From positions 33,991,478 to 34,055,477 of the forward strand of contig JAYGXS010000005.1 in NCBI GenBank assembly GCA_036362985.1: 64,000 nucleotides of DNA, in the 5' to 3' direction. The position numbers and the translations under genes were made by a program. Below, piece by piece: positions 34,500 to 45,644 of the stretch. Numbering within the stretch: the first letter of the stretch is position 1; each line of letters begins with the position of its first letter. A model generated the notes under the pieces. It saw only the letters and a program-made list of their open reading frames with translations. It was not told where the DNA came from and searched no databases. The stretch is from Ligula intestinalis (lineage: Eukaryota; Platyhelminthes; Cestoda; Diphyllobothriidea; Diphyllobothriidae).

Positions 34500-36990
34500 T
34501 GCGTACAAATTCAAAAAAAGAGTAACAACATAGTTATAAATGAGAAGAGTAAATGTAAACATAATTTTTAAATGAAGATTTAAGCGCAACATTCTGTGAA
34601 TATTACGAAAAATGTCCTGTCGTCAAATTTTTTGTACGTATTTGTGGAATCGGATAACAATTAGTTACAAAACGTCCTTGAATTACCAATGAATAGTACA
34701 CAATTTTTGGTATATTCAAAAGACTGAGCATGAATTTTTGTGCTACAGGTATGGTAAAACTTTCAAAAAATATATTGTCATAATATACTAACCGAATTAG
34801 CCAGCTTTTTAGATATTCATTTTAACAGATATGGCCGCTTGAGTCATATTTGTAGAACCACTCAAAGATGAAAAATCCATAACGAAAACAATGGACACAC
34901 AGAGAAGAAATCTGCAATTAATATGCCTGAGATCGATGCAGAACGATTCATATTAATGTGTATCATTATGAAGCTTTCTAATTAGATATTTATTTGACGA
35001 ATATCTGCGAACCTAATCTTTTTCCAAGGTGAGACTAAACTAAACTAAAAAAATTGGACTTTTGTTTTCAATTTTCTTGAATAGTAAGGATAAATATTTT
35101 GTCGGAAATGAAAAATCCCACTTTTATTTTCATATAAACGAATTTTTCTGCTATGTTGTTTTCCTTGACTTCAAGTTCTAATTGCGCAAATCCATCAAGG
35201 AGTGGCTTTTGGGGGAATTGCTGAACTCCTCTTCCTCCCCCACTCCTAACGTATCCGTTCACAGAAATATTTTATGTGAAGAGTATCTTGCTGCATGCTT
35301 AAAATGTAAGCTATCTTTTTGTGGGTTTCATTCTCCAAAATCGCATACGTAAGCATGCTGCTTACGGTCAGAGTACTCGGTGTGGTAAGCAAAAATACGG
35401 TCGAAAATGTTTATGATTGTGATTTATGGCAAAACACGTCTTAATATGCATAACAAAAATCTCATTCGTTCCTTCTTTGTGGAAAGTGATGCGAGTCCTC
35501 ACATCTTTCCTCACTTGATTTTCATTGAATTAAGCTCAGAGTTTCCGCTACCAGAATAAATCTGTTTGAGACCCTGATCGTTTATTTTAGTTTTTATCAA
35601 CAGCACAATACAAAAAGCAGTAGGTCTTGTTCGGGGCTCATAAGTTAAAAAGGACTTTCCTTGTATTTTTGGCAATTTCCGACTTCGCCCAATTCCTGCC
35701 TGTTGCTCTTCAGTAAACAAGATTGAAAAAGCGGTTTATCTATAAAAAAGGCTTTCCGTGTCTAAAATCTATGATAAATCAAAATAACACGACAAAATTT
35801 ACGCTTAAATTCTCACTCAAATTGAACGCAAGCCATTGCATGCTTCAGGCCACCGACTGCATGATTACAAGTAAATGAACGATTTTTTAAAGGATCCTCT
35901 TAGCTTTTAAGGATAATTTCTTTTATCACATTCGTTTTTGGACTTAGACCACCTACTGTTAGTAGTATCACCTTTTTCCATTTATTTTAAACTTCCTTAC
36001 ACCTTCAAACATATTTTATGCGAATCGTGCACAAAAATCTTTCTTTTTCTCATTTGAGAGCAAATAACGTCTTCTTCTCCTTCAAATTTAATACGTAAGG
36101 ATAGGATGATTTTAGATTTAAAAAAGTATGTCATTGTATAGTTTTTATGACCATGAAACGTTCTTTCATAAAGCGTAGCATGTGCTGCTTGTAAAGTACA
36201 CCACCTGTTTCATGCACAGTGCAAGACATTTATGAGCGCTACGGGACTTCCTTCTAATAGCGCAGAGGTATGTAGAATCAGCTGACTGTTTAGTGCAGTA
36301 GTCAGGTGTTTCAGTCAGCACTTAGCAACAATTGAAGTCTTGTGCTGGCTACCTTTCTCCGTTTTCAAAAATAATCTAGGCCTTCGGTATGATGGATGAG
36401 TACAAACGCGAGCGGATGCAGCTGAATGAATTGGGTGCGCGCGGCGACGTGTTTAGAGTCTTGGCTTTGAAAGGTTGCCGACCATCCCACCCCTGACTGG
36501 TATCCTTTATCTGAACTCACTTTAGTAAAGCTTTGGTGCATGTATGGCATGCGCTATAGGAATTCCTGGTGACGCTGCAGTTTGCAACAACGAGTGCAGC
36601 AATTTCGTGCACGAGCCCTGAAATGTGCGATCTAACATCGAGCGATATAAAAATGTCTGGCCTATGCCTCTGGGCTAGCCTAGTCCGAGGTTGTCTCATG
36701 GCTAGTTGACTGACAAACCGGAAATAACCATTCCAGATCACCCAGTAGGTTCTTTTGTGTTGTATGTCGCTGTGTGCCTGCCTCCAAGCCTGCTCAAAAA
36801 AATCGCCCTTCCCGGAATGGCGAACAAGTTCCACTCTGCAAACATTTCAGAAATACCGAATTCTCGGACAATTTAAGTTCACTGTACCCTCTATACACTA
36901 TTTAATAGATAATGGTTAAAAAAGTCTTCACCAATCAGATTACGGGATATGCTCGACCAGTTGCACCTATGGGCTCACTGTAGGTCTTCT
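34500..36990. repeat. AT-rich unit, tandem copy 2
   Basis: Partner of 32150-34220. It has extra sequence of about 400 bp (about 36430-36840) not present in copy 1, which makes it longer. Confidence 0.7.
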
Positions 36991-36999
36991 GCGGCTGAG

Positions 37000-37390
37000 A
37001 AGGCTGCCAGCTGTCACAATTACTGTAAGAAACATCAGCCCAGTGTGTTGTAATGACTTCGAGTCAGACGGCAACGGTTCATCCTAATGCCTAGGTTATG
37101 GTAAACCCTGGTGCGCGTCAAGGGGCCAGGTCATGGTGGGGCGTGCGTAGACGGGTTCGTCTGTCCTGTCAGCCACTGCTTGGGAGATGGACTGATGCTG
37201 ACAGTGGAGGCGAGAGTGAGAGCGCGACAGCTCAGCGCATTTCCTTCCTCATTATAGACAAACTGACGCACTTAGATTTACCATTGTGCGCTAAAGGCCG
37301 TGACTTTGAGGCTTGCCAACTGATGGGAAACGCAGACTGCGTGGTCAGTCCAGTCTGTATTGCGTTGTGTGGAGTGACTGACTCGAACTA
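37000..37390. other. No gene supported
   Basis: The 193-codon frame starting at 37098 has no recognisable domain, and its second half is inverted-repeat sequence. I do not call it a gene. Confidence 0.4.
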
Positions 37391-37394
37391 TTAC

Positions 37395-37905
37395 AGGAGT
37401 TCATCTTCAGAGATGAGAAGCAACAACCAAGAGAAGGGTAATTATAGTGGCCATAGGCCAATCAACTGTGAGAAGTCATCAGTTTGTCAGGGGGTTAGAA
37501 ACAACAATCAGCGGCCTAAAAATCTTGTGCCAATTTGTGGGCAAAGGGAGAATAAAGCCACACCGAACGTCAGAATGGCTGGTATAGAGGATCCCACAAA
37601 GAACCGGCCGCAAGAGGAGGCAGGGTTACCAGGATCCTCTACCATGGGAACAAGGCGCCACAGTAATTGCTGCTCATAACCCCCGACTCCACTGACAGCT
37701 AATTAGCGTACATCACCATAATTGCCCGCCCCCTCAGACTCCACTGACAGCATATTAGCTTACACCCCCATAACTGCCTCTCCCTACCTGCGGCATCCTT
37801 CCTGATTGCTATTGATTACGCCTTGACGATCTGATGACTTCTGACAGTTGACTGGCCTATGGTTGCCGTTTCTCATTTCTGAAGATGGACTCCTGTAAAA
37901 TTTTG
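37395..37905. repeat. Inverted arms with hammerhead-like ends
   Basis: The left arm (about 37395-37515) and right arm (about 37795-37905) are inverted copies sharing AGGAGT.CATCTTCAGA.ATGA, CCATAGGCCA.TCAACTGT and GAAGTCATCAG. On the outward-facing strands each arm has CTGAAGA (37410-37404 on -, 37879-37885 on +), which fits CUGANGA. The GAAA box is lost on the left and only loosely placed on the right. Confidence 0.6.
37679..37790. repeat. Two-copy tandem repeat, about 50 bp
   Basis: Two units share GACTCCACTGACAGC, then ATTAGC.TACA and CCATAA.TGCC. They lie in the spacer of the inverted repeat. Confidence 0.75.
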
Positions 37906-37999
37906 AAAAATCAGGACAATAGACCCATTGATCCGGTGCTCGAAATGTCTTCTTCCTTGTCCAGGCACATATCTGAAATGCAAACCTTTTCATTAATTC

Positions 38000-40040
38000 G
38001 GGTTACATCGGTTGGCCCATTGCGCCCAATGTAAACCGATTTTTAGCCCACACAACGCACAACGCTGGTACCGTTCTGAAGAAAGTCCAGTCTTTGCGAA
38101 ATTGTGTGACTCATTCAAGGACGGGTAGTCATGACGTTACTAATTTCAGTGTTTGACCAGAACGAAATTGCGATACACCGGTGTTATGTGACTGATGTGC
38201 AAACTTTTATTCACACTGGAAGGAGGACATTTTTATTGAAAGTTCTGGAATTATATTTTCAAAATAAAGCAAACATCTCTCCCAAAATAGTTAATGACCG
38301 TGACCGTAGGAAGCGCACAGCACTATATGACTTTAAATACTGTTTTTATGAAAAAAATAAAAGTGCTGACTGCTAATTCCTTTGTCTGTCAGATAAAAAA
38401 ATTCACTGCTGCCGAGTGAGTCCGACTTTAAATGTCACTGGACTCTGGAGGCGGACTTCGGGTATCACAATTACGCCGCGTAAAAGACACCACTCTGTCG
38501 CGAGACTTAATGCATCTCGTTTGCGGATGAACCTTCAAAACGAGAGAGAGCCAGAGCCGGCGAGCGAGAGAAAATACGCAACCCCGTTTTGGCTTTTTTC
38601 CGTGAGGAGGCGAGGGAGGAAAACGAAAAAAGGCTTCCGTGAGAAAATACAGGTTTGCCAGCTAGCGTGCCGGTGCGACTTACCAGAAATTCTGTCTTTT
38701 CTGAGAGCACATGTGCACACAGGAGACTGGGCTGGAAAGTAGCCTGGAGCCGAAGGGCAGACCGATATGCTGGGAGGGTGGTTTAGATGAGGTCAGTATT
38801 CCGGCGGCATTTTTGCGCACTCTTCAACCAAACGAGCATGGTCATTTATCCGGCATGGTTGTATTAAAAGCGCATAATAAGCACGCGCATTAGCGAAATA
38901 GTATCAATCTTTCGCATACGTCGACATGTTAGACGAATTCTTGGCCGCCTGCGCCCGATCCTGCGCCCGATCCTGCCCCTGGTCTTCTTGACTCTGTCCT
39001 GACACCGGGCTCGTGGGGGGACGAGAGTGTGTGATAGATGCAATTATCTACTATCACTATTATCTGCTATCATTTAAAACTAATCCCAGATTATTTCGCC
39101 GTCCCTGCACCGCCATGCTGTGAAACACACGATAGACATAATCAGAATCGATGGTCGAAGTCAACTAATTGGACAATTAAACATGTCTAGGGCAGGTGAG
39201 TAAGGCATAAAGATGCAAATATGTCAGATGGACGTTCGTATCGGGAAGATAGCAGCCGATGACAGAACATAATAAAGCTGGACCCCGACCACAAACCATA
39301 CCATGCACTTTATTCTAACCCCACTCTTCCTTGGAATCTAGCTGACGATGGGGGATACCTATTTTTCTATCAAATTATTGAAATCGGGTGCAGTGCCAGG
39401 GAAAATTCATGGCAAATCATCAACTCGCGTGCAAACTGTTTTAGTGGGCAAACAGTTTACAGCACGCACTCAAGAGTTATTTTGCGTTAAATATACGATA
39501 AATTGTGAAACCAAAGGCATATTTTGATTTATAAGGTAGAATTTATTACCGGAGAACTAATTTGGGCAAGTAAGTACCGTAGAGTTGCTCAAAGTAAAGT
39601 CTCCCAGCCAAAGTTTCTTACTGCGTGATAACTACGCGATAACAAAGAAATTAAAACCGCTGTTGATTGTCTTACGGAACTAAAAATGTAGCTGAAAAGG
39701 TCGCGTAAATAACAAAAAGGACTGAATAGGAAGTCAAGATGCCAAAAAACAATAAGCACAACTGCCATTAGTTAAAATAATCCAAGGATTGTTTGAATAG
39801 GCGTCCACTCAACCTAGGGATGATTTGCAAGCAGGTCTTTTGATATCAACACCTTCCCTTAGGCGACTCTGCGATAAATCCACACCCTAATTTGTTTGAT
39901 AAAAAACTGTAAGCACAACGAACGCCGTTACAACAGGTCTACTATTTAAGACCCTATATAACTAACACCAGTGTAGGCAAATCAGATACAATGACAAAAT
40001 ACCGAAAAGTAAAAAAGATGGAATCTGCTCATATTTTGCT
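38000..40040. other. No gene seen
   Basis: Short frames only (38131-38376 and 38416-38742 included) with no recognised motif. A small duplicated GCGCCCGATCCT lies at about 38950-38970. Confidence 0.4.
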
Positions 40041-40046
40041 GATTGC

Positions 40047-40200
40047 CTTTTATTTTAGTTGACCCAATCGTGAAAAATCTCGTGGTGCCGGCGGGAATCG
40101 AACCCACGCAGAAGGGAAGACCTTTACGTAGCCAACACTCCACCGATTTGAGCTACGACGCCACGCCTTATGCCGTGAATTTAATCACACTTGGATCGAT
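40047..40200 (-). mobile_element. tRNA-derived SINE (SINE-T)
   Basis: On the minus strand a leader (CAAGTGTGATTAAATTCACGG) is followed by a tRNA-like body with GTAGCTCAAATCGGTGGAG (A box) and GTGGGTTCGATTCCCGCCGG (B box), then the TTTTTCACGATTGGGTCAA tail. The same leader, body and tail occur at 53350-53485, which defines the family. Confidence 0.8.
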
Positions 40201-40338
40201 TTTACCAGCCCAACTTACCGCTCGTATCAAGTTCACCATAACGCAGCCGCAAGCTGACGGCCCGAGCAGGATTTCCTAAGCAATCACCTAGAATCCACCA
40301 GAATGACAAACAGGCTGATTCATTTGTTAAGAAGTTTT

Positions 40339-40431
40339 GGCAAAGCGTTGACTGCGTAAAGGCCTTCTCTGCTGTGCGGGGTCGACTCCCACCGGCGCCA
40401 CGAGTTTTTTCACAATTTGGTCAAATAAAAG
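40339..40431 (+). mobile_element. SINE-T copy, 5' truncated
   Basis: It begins inside the tRNA-like body (CAAAGCGTTGACTGCGTAAA), keeps the B box (GGGGTCGACTCCC), and ends with TTTGGTCAAATAAAAG. It faces the copy at 40047-40200 head-to-head. Confidence 0.75.
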
Positions 40432-40439
40432 TAAGCAAA

Positions 40440-41435
40440 TCTGCCAAAATCCATTAAAGGTTGTCTTTTTAGTGGTTAAAACTTTGGTAAGTTGGGAGGG
40501 CATAGAGAAAGCCAAGTTGTCAGTGATGGTTTGGTCTATACAATTTTTAAGGACAAAATCTAACTTCTGTTCCATCGAAATAGGTTTCTCTGTCTTTTCT
40601 TAGTTTCTGTTGATTGACACAAAAACATTTTCCATAGGATTAAGGTCAGAAATTTTCGCAAGAATAAACATCTTTCCACAAGCTGCAGGCGGAAGGGCTG
40701 ACCGTGATCTGAAAAATTACAGCCGAAAGTGAAGTAATATCATAGACCCTTTGATCAGTGAACAGGGGCGTTATCTTGCAATACTAAAGTGTCTATTCGG
40801 AATCGGATGCCATTATAAGCGATGACCCCATTTACGATATCAATGGAGAAACTGTCGTTAATGGTTCATCTTGTCGACCGCCAGATTAGTCGCTCGTCCA
40901 AACCAGCACCCATCAACGGTTTCTGAAAGTTACTGCGCATAATGTGTTTTCAGGAAAAGTTATTTTCCCATATGACCGCCTGGGTCGAATTCGGAAACTT
41001 ATCCAAAATAGGAATTTATCACTAAAGTAAATGCTCTACCAATATAAAAGCCTGTGATTAACATATTCCCGGAAAAAAATAGAAGGCACTTTTTGATTAG
41101 GATCCTACTTAAAATGGCTTAATCATAGCCGTCAGCTGACTAAGACAGAATTCCTGCATTCGTTCTTAAATCAGATAGCGAGAAAACATTGACAAATGTT
41201 CCCCGTGAATAGTCCTACGAGGCATATCATGACATCTTGTAGTGTAAGACGAATAAAATGGTCATCCTATTTGGCTGTGGACCACCTTTGTCCACGATTC
41301 TTACTTCTAGTCACTGTTCTATGATTAATAATTCTTGACAGTGCAGCCCGCCTAATGTCAAAAATAGTAGCTAACGACCTACGCGGTAGCCCTTCAGCTG
41401 CCAATTTTCATATGAGCTTGAAATCTGTATCAAAC
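40440..41435. other. No gene seen
   Basis: Nothing that I can support. Confidence 0.4.
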
Positions 41436-41439
41436 AGGA

Positions 41440-41690
41440 AATGCTTTCGTTGATGAACATGCATTCGACCGCTAACGTAACCCATCTGTCCCTCTCTGAC
41501 TTGGGCCTCGACAGAAGTCCTGCCAGGCATAGCAGCTAGTAGCGAAGGCGGATAATATTGCTAGCAAAGACAAATGAGACTGGAATGGCTATTTCTGGCT
41601 TATTATTCGTCGTCAGCCAGTCATATCCAGACCCAAGTGGTGGCCCACCCAAGCCTCAAGCACGCAGCTCCGAGGCACATGCTTTGATAT
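41440..41690 (-). mobile_element. SINE-S element with hammerhead
   Basis: On the minus strand the order is a GAGGCTTGGGTGGGCCACC block, GGTCTGG, the hammerhead (41622-41578), then a tail through GTCTTTGCTAGC, AGCTGCTATGCCTGGCAGG and TTCTGTCGAGGCCC to TTGATGAACGTTCA-like sequence. The tail matches both arms of the 23.6-23.9 kb pair. No coding capacity. Confidence 0.7.
41578..41622 (-). ncRNA. Hammerhead ribozyme, SINE-S type
   Basis: Stem I is a perfect GACTGG/CCAGTC (41622-41617 with 41583-41578). CTGACGA is intact (41616-41610) and GAAA is intact (41595-41592). Stem III is a short, loopless near-palindrome (ATAGCCAT), and the cleavage-site base is U. Stem II is weak in this copy (the 5' GGCT is changed to GAAT), which may prevent folding. 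Confidence 0.6.
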
Positions 41691-41729
41691 GCTAATGGTA
41701 CGGCATTACACAGAAAGATAAACGCATGT

Positions 41730-41990
41730 CAAACGTTCCGGCGTATACACATATGTATATATTCACTCAGGAATGTACGAACACAGCAAATGACAGGTTG
41801 CGAAGCGCTGATGAACAGGGGTTCTATCTGGTAGACCACAGTGGTGGACCAGCTACGCCGTCTGTGAGTGCGTTTGTTTGTTTTGCCCAACCCAGTTGGT
41901 GTTCAGGGTTATGCTTGGCTTAATGAAGGCAAATAAGCCCGAAAGAGTTCTGTATCAAGTTACCCCCAAAAGCTGTCATACGCCCTGACT
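41730..41990 (+). mobile_element. SINE-U copy with hammerhead relic
   Basis: It parallels the right arm of the 48.9-49.7 kb palindrome from ATATATTCACTCAGGAATGT through GGTGGACCA and GTGAGTGCGTTTGTTTGT to the ribozyme and TACCCCC tail. In the ribozyme (41912-41972) CTGATGA is changed to CTTAATGA and stem III is mismatched, so it is a dead copy. Confidence 0.75.
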
Positions 41991-41999
41991 AATAGATAG

Positions 42000-42425
42000 A
42001 TATATATTTATTTACGGTATACCGATATAAAATGGAAAAAACACTACGGAAATAGGCAAATATACCGAAGACAAATGGGATTCCAGAGTAGGTTTTTGAA
42101 ACAGATTGGATTGGCATTTTTGCGCAAATGCTCCTAGTTACACCCAGAACGGACTACACGGCTCCGCACCACGGAAGCACTAACTCGGGTCATGAGAACT
42201 GGTACCTGCCATTTATCTAGTTGCGAATCGAAATCACTGCACGCTCTGGTAGCTGGGTTCTGAAAACTTAGCTCTCATGACTGCCATTTAAAGGCCTGCT
42301 AACAAGGTGTGGTGCTGTCACTTCGATTAGCGCAGCGCGGCCTCTCTTGCGCTCGAAATTCTAACAAAAGCCCATCTTAAGGATACGGTACTTGATAGTG
42401 TGGGGTAGAGGGTGAAGACGGTCTT
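42000..42425. other. No gene seen
   Basis: Nothing that I can support. Confidence 0.4.
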
Positions 42426-42429
42426 CAGT

Positions 42430-42475
42430 CTTGCGCAGATTAAGGATTCTCGATGGAATCCGAAACGTCAGAAAG
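42430..42475 (+). ncRNA. Hammerhead relic, PLE type
   Basis: Stem II is perfect (GGATTC/GAATCC, loop TCGATG) and GAAACGTC follows (42462-42469), but the CTGATGA box reads CAGATTAA. The core is broken. Confidence 0.45.
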
Positions 42476-42479
42476 GTAA

Positions 42480-43545
42480 AACTCTTATTCCAGTGGTCGC
42501 AACCGCTTCTTCTGGTTTTCAGTCTTTTCTAGCGAGTTCATCTGCAGTCAAATAGTCGAGGTAAACTACGAAAGGGTTGATTTTCACGTAGTCTAACCGA
42601 CGCCGTGGAGCAGTTGAGGGTCACTGGAACGGCGTATAGTTAGACGGAAAGATGCAATGACCGACAAGCCGCAAATATTAATTCACAGGACAACGAGGGC
42701 ACCGATGTGAGTCGCCTATATTATCGCCCGGCACATTTGCCGTGTGGACTAGGTCGTGTGTGGTACGCGTAAACGAACTGTTTGGCTTTGTCAGTCACTG
42801 TGTCTACACTCGTAATATTTTCTGTCCGAGTGAGGCAGATGTGGTCAAAGTCTGTCTCACTACAAGCTAATTCACATGTGAATCGCCGGTGCTGGTGGAC
42901 GTCGTCGGTAGTTATGCTCGAAAGGTAGATGAAGAAATCTTGGGCAACCTTTTAAATAAACGTCACAGCAGTGACGGCAGCAGAACTGCACCCGCTCTCT
43001 TCAGAGACAGAGGTCAAATAGCGAAGGTCCAAGAACCACTTCCGTCTTGCGAACGACTGTGTTGAGGCAGGTTTTAGTCGGTTCCTGCTCAGAAAACAGT
43101 AGTGGATCAAGTATTATAACAACATTGGGACTTCTGGGACGGACAATGAAAGGCTTGCCTGAAACGGCTCAGTCATCTTTCTTGGGTGGCCAGAAATGTC
43201 TTCGTGATGTTGTCACAGCGAGAGGCGATGCTTGCAGCGCACTCCCGGTATGGTTTTCAGAAGACGGTTGTCAAATGTCTTGAACAATTGCTTGTCATTC
43301 ATGCGCACAGGGCAACATTCACAACAGTATGGGAAAACTGACTTTAACTTGCTACGGCTATGGTCATGCCTGACCTATCCAGCCCCAATAATGTCACGGA
43401 CGGCACCCCTCAACGCGTGACGATTGGCGGCAGTGGATCAGAAAGGTTCCACCCAGTCTTTTCTCCAAAGAGTACCGCAAGTCCCAGTAACGGCACTGTA
43501 ACATGGCGAGAGTACGTGAACCGTCATTAAATAGGTTTGCTTGCC
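42480..43545. other. No gene seen
   Basis: Nothing that I can support. Confidence 0.4.
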
Positions 43546-43549
43546 ACCA

Positions 43550-45640
43550 CTGCTTACTTGTACTTACTTGTACTTGTAACGGCATTCACCTCGGGCGGGT
43601 TGAGCCGGCATCAGTTTTGACTTTGACTGCATCATGAATCACAGCTGTCCGGGCGCGTCGATCTTGCGCCTGTTCACACGAGAGCACCATCCATTCACGG
43701 TTCCACTGGCGTAGGCCGTAGACGCATGGGCCGGAAACTGACGACAGATCCTGCTTGACCGTTGCTGTCCAAGTTTTCAGCTGCCCGCCGCGACGTTTGC
43801 GCCAGGTGGGGGGAGGCGTCGCCACAAGCAGGTCACGAATCAGCTCACCATCATCACGCCGGGACGCATGCCCGAACCACCGAAGTCGTCTCTGAAGCAG
43901 GAGTGGAGGGAGAGCGTCCAGGTGACAGCGTCGGCGGAGATCGGAGCAGCGAATTCGGTCGACACGTCGGTGACGAAGGATGCGACGTAGGCAGTCATTG
44001 TCAAACACCTCAAGGCGCCTCATGTCCTCAACACGCATAGGCCATGTCTCTCCGCCATAGAGCAGGATAGATCGAACCACTGCTTGGTAAACACGGGACT
44101 TTGTGCGTAGTGATATTTCCCTTCTATTCCATAGAGGAGCGCACAGTCGGTAGAAGGCAGATCGGGCACGGTTGACGCGTGATACAACCTCGTCGACACC
44201 TTGACCCGTTTCCGTGACCAAAGAGCCCAAGTATCTAAACGAGTCGACCTTTTCGAGAGGAGCGCCGTCGAGAACAATAGGAGTGACAGATGTAGGGGGC
44301 ACACAGGAGAGCATGACTTGGGTCTTAGTCGCGTTTAGGCGTAATCCGATGGATCGGGCACGCTCATTAACCTTGTCCAACGCCTGCTGAACTGCATTAC
44401 AGTTGTCGCCAAAGAGGACGACGTCATCAGCATACGCCAAGTCAGTCACCCATTTCGAGCGATCAAACTGCACTCCCGGGAAGTCATCCAGTGCTTTGGT
44501 CATGATCCAGTCCACCGCATAGTTGAACAGGGTTGGTGAAAGGGCACAACCTTGGCGGACGCCCGTCCTGACGCTAAAGGCTTCCGTGTCACCGTTCTGC
44601 GTCCTCACCCATGTGGAAGTGCCACGATAGTATGCCTGCATGAGATTGAGAAGCTTAGGTGGTAGGCCGTCCGTCCTCATTATGTTCCACAGCGAACTGC
44701 GATCAACAGAGTCAAATGCGGCAGCAAAGTCGATGAAGCATAGAACAGTGGGTTGTTGGTGACCCCATCTCAGTTCCAGTACACGGCGGAGATTGAAGAT
44801 CTGGTCGGTGCAGCCACGACCTGGTCGAAATCCACTCTGGTTTGGGCGGGTGCGCTGGTCTCTCGCAGTTTGGAAACGTTTGAGAAGAAGAGACGTGAAT
44901 GTTTTCGCCGCTACATCGATAAGGCTAATGCCTCTGTAATTTCTACACGCTCGTCTGTCGCCTTTTTTAAACAAGGGGAGGATCACTGCTTTTCTCCAGT
45001 CAGAGGGCACAACTTCGCTGTCCCATATCTTGGCAAATATTTGTTGTAGCCAGGGCCCAATAACCTCGGGTGCACATTTAAAGAGCTCCGGCGGGAGGTC
45101 ATCCTCACCAGGTGCCTTGTTGCTGCGTAGCCTCAAAAGAATGGAGACAACTTCCTCTACACTGGGTGGCTCTGTGTTGCACTCATACAGATGGTGGGGA
45201 TCGTCCGCATTGGGCGACAGGTCAGACATCACAGGGGGATCATGGTTAAGGTGGTCACAGAAATGCTTGCGCCATCTCTCTAACCGGTCATCGATCTTAG
45301 TGATGACAGCACCGTTGCGATCCAGTAAAGTCTCGGTGGTGTTCCCCGAACCTCTGCTGGCCTGCTTTAAGAGTCGGTAGAGCTTGTGGGTGTCACCTCT
45401 GGTAGCTGCTCGCTCCGTTTCCGTGGCAAAGTCGCTCCAGTATGCGTTCCTATCGGCTCGGATGGCCCTTGTCGTTTGGCGCCGCAGCTCTCTGTAAGTG
45501 GGGGAGCCAGTGAGTCTGGCTCGGCCGGCCTCCTCAGCTAACTCAAGCGTGGGTCTAGTGATCCAGTCGCGATGTCGCCGTCGGGTTTTGCCCAGATGGG
45601 TGTATGCCAGCTCTGACATCGCGGCCGCAGAACATAGTTG
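43550..45640 (-). mobile_element. RTE-type non-LTR retrotransposon, 5' truncated
   Basis: It comprises the reverse transcriptase ORF and a short 3' end made of AAGTAC/AAGT units (43554-43578), as is common for RTE-type elements. The 5' side stops near 45640, before the endonuclease, so the insertion is 5' truncated. Confidence 0.85.
43586..45619 (-). CDS. RTE-type reverse transcriptase, uninterrupted
   Basis: This 677-codon frame, with an ATG at 45619, encodes the polymerase part of an RTE-type LINE, which copies its RNA at a nicked chromosomal site. Visible blocks are SNKAPGEDDLPPELFK (about residue 165), KKGDRRACRNYRGISL, QSGFRPGRGCTDQI, motif A FIDFAAAFDSVDR (about 293-305), motif B RQGCALSPTLFNY, motif C YADDVVLF (about 394-401), FRYLGS, then the thumb ending at RRLRWFGHASRR and a basic tail. 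All catalytic Asp residues are present and there is no stop or frameshift. The endonuclease domain that should precede it is missing, so it could not move by itself in the normal way. The open state suggests recent insertion. A diverged thumb fragment of the same clade lies at 29.0-29.4 kb. Confidence 0.93.
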   Translation of the reverse strand: MSELAYTHLGKTRRRHRDWITRPTLELAEEAGRARLTGSPTYRELRRQTTRAIRADRNAYWSDFATETERAATRGDTHKLYRLLKQASRGSGNTTETLLDRNGAVITKIDDRLERWRKHFCDHLNHDPPVMSDLSPNADDPHHLYECNTEPPSVEEVVSILLRLRSNKAPGEDDLPPELFKCAPEVIGPWLQQIFAKIWDSEVVPSDWRKAVILPLFKKGDRRACRNYRGISLIDVAAKTFTSLLLKRFQTARDQRTRPNQSGFRPGRGCTDQIFNLRRVLELRWGHQQPTVLCFIDFAAAFDSVDRSSLWNIMRTDGLPPKLLNLMQAYYRGTSTWVRTQNGDTEAFSVRTGVRQGCALSPTLFNYAVDWIMTKALDDFPGVQFDRSKWVTDLAYADDVVLFGDNCNAVQQALDKVNERARSIGLRLNATKTQVMLSCVPPTSVTPIVLDGAPLEKVDSFRYLGSLVTETGQGVDEVVSRVNRARSAFYRLCAPLWNRREISLRTKSRVYQAVVRSILLYGGETWPMRVEDMRRLEVFDNDCLRRILRHRRVDRIRCSDLRRRCHLDALPPLLLQRRLRWFGHASRRDDGELIRDLLVATPPPTWRKRRGGQLKTWTATVKQDLSSVSGPCVYGLRQWNREWMVLSCEQAQDRRARTAVIHDAVKVKTDAGSTRPR

Positions 45641-45644
45641 TGTG

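Noticed and set aside
37098..37679. 193-codon gene
   Set aside because: No domain is recognised, and the second half is one arm of an inverted repeat whose other arm gives a mirrored peptide.
38075..38110. Further hammerhead at CTGAAGA...GAAA
   Set aside because: The boxes are present but stem II is only three pairs and neither stem I nor the CGTC end is evident, so chance is likely.
40080..40165. Functional tRNA gene on the minus strand
   Set aside because: Same leader, body and tail as the 53.4-kb copy, and poor acceptor pairing; it is a SINE.
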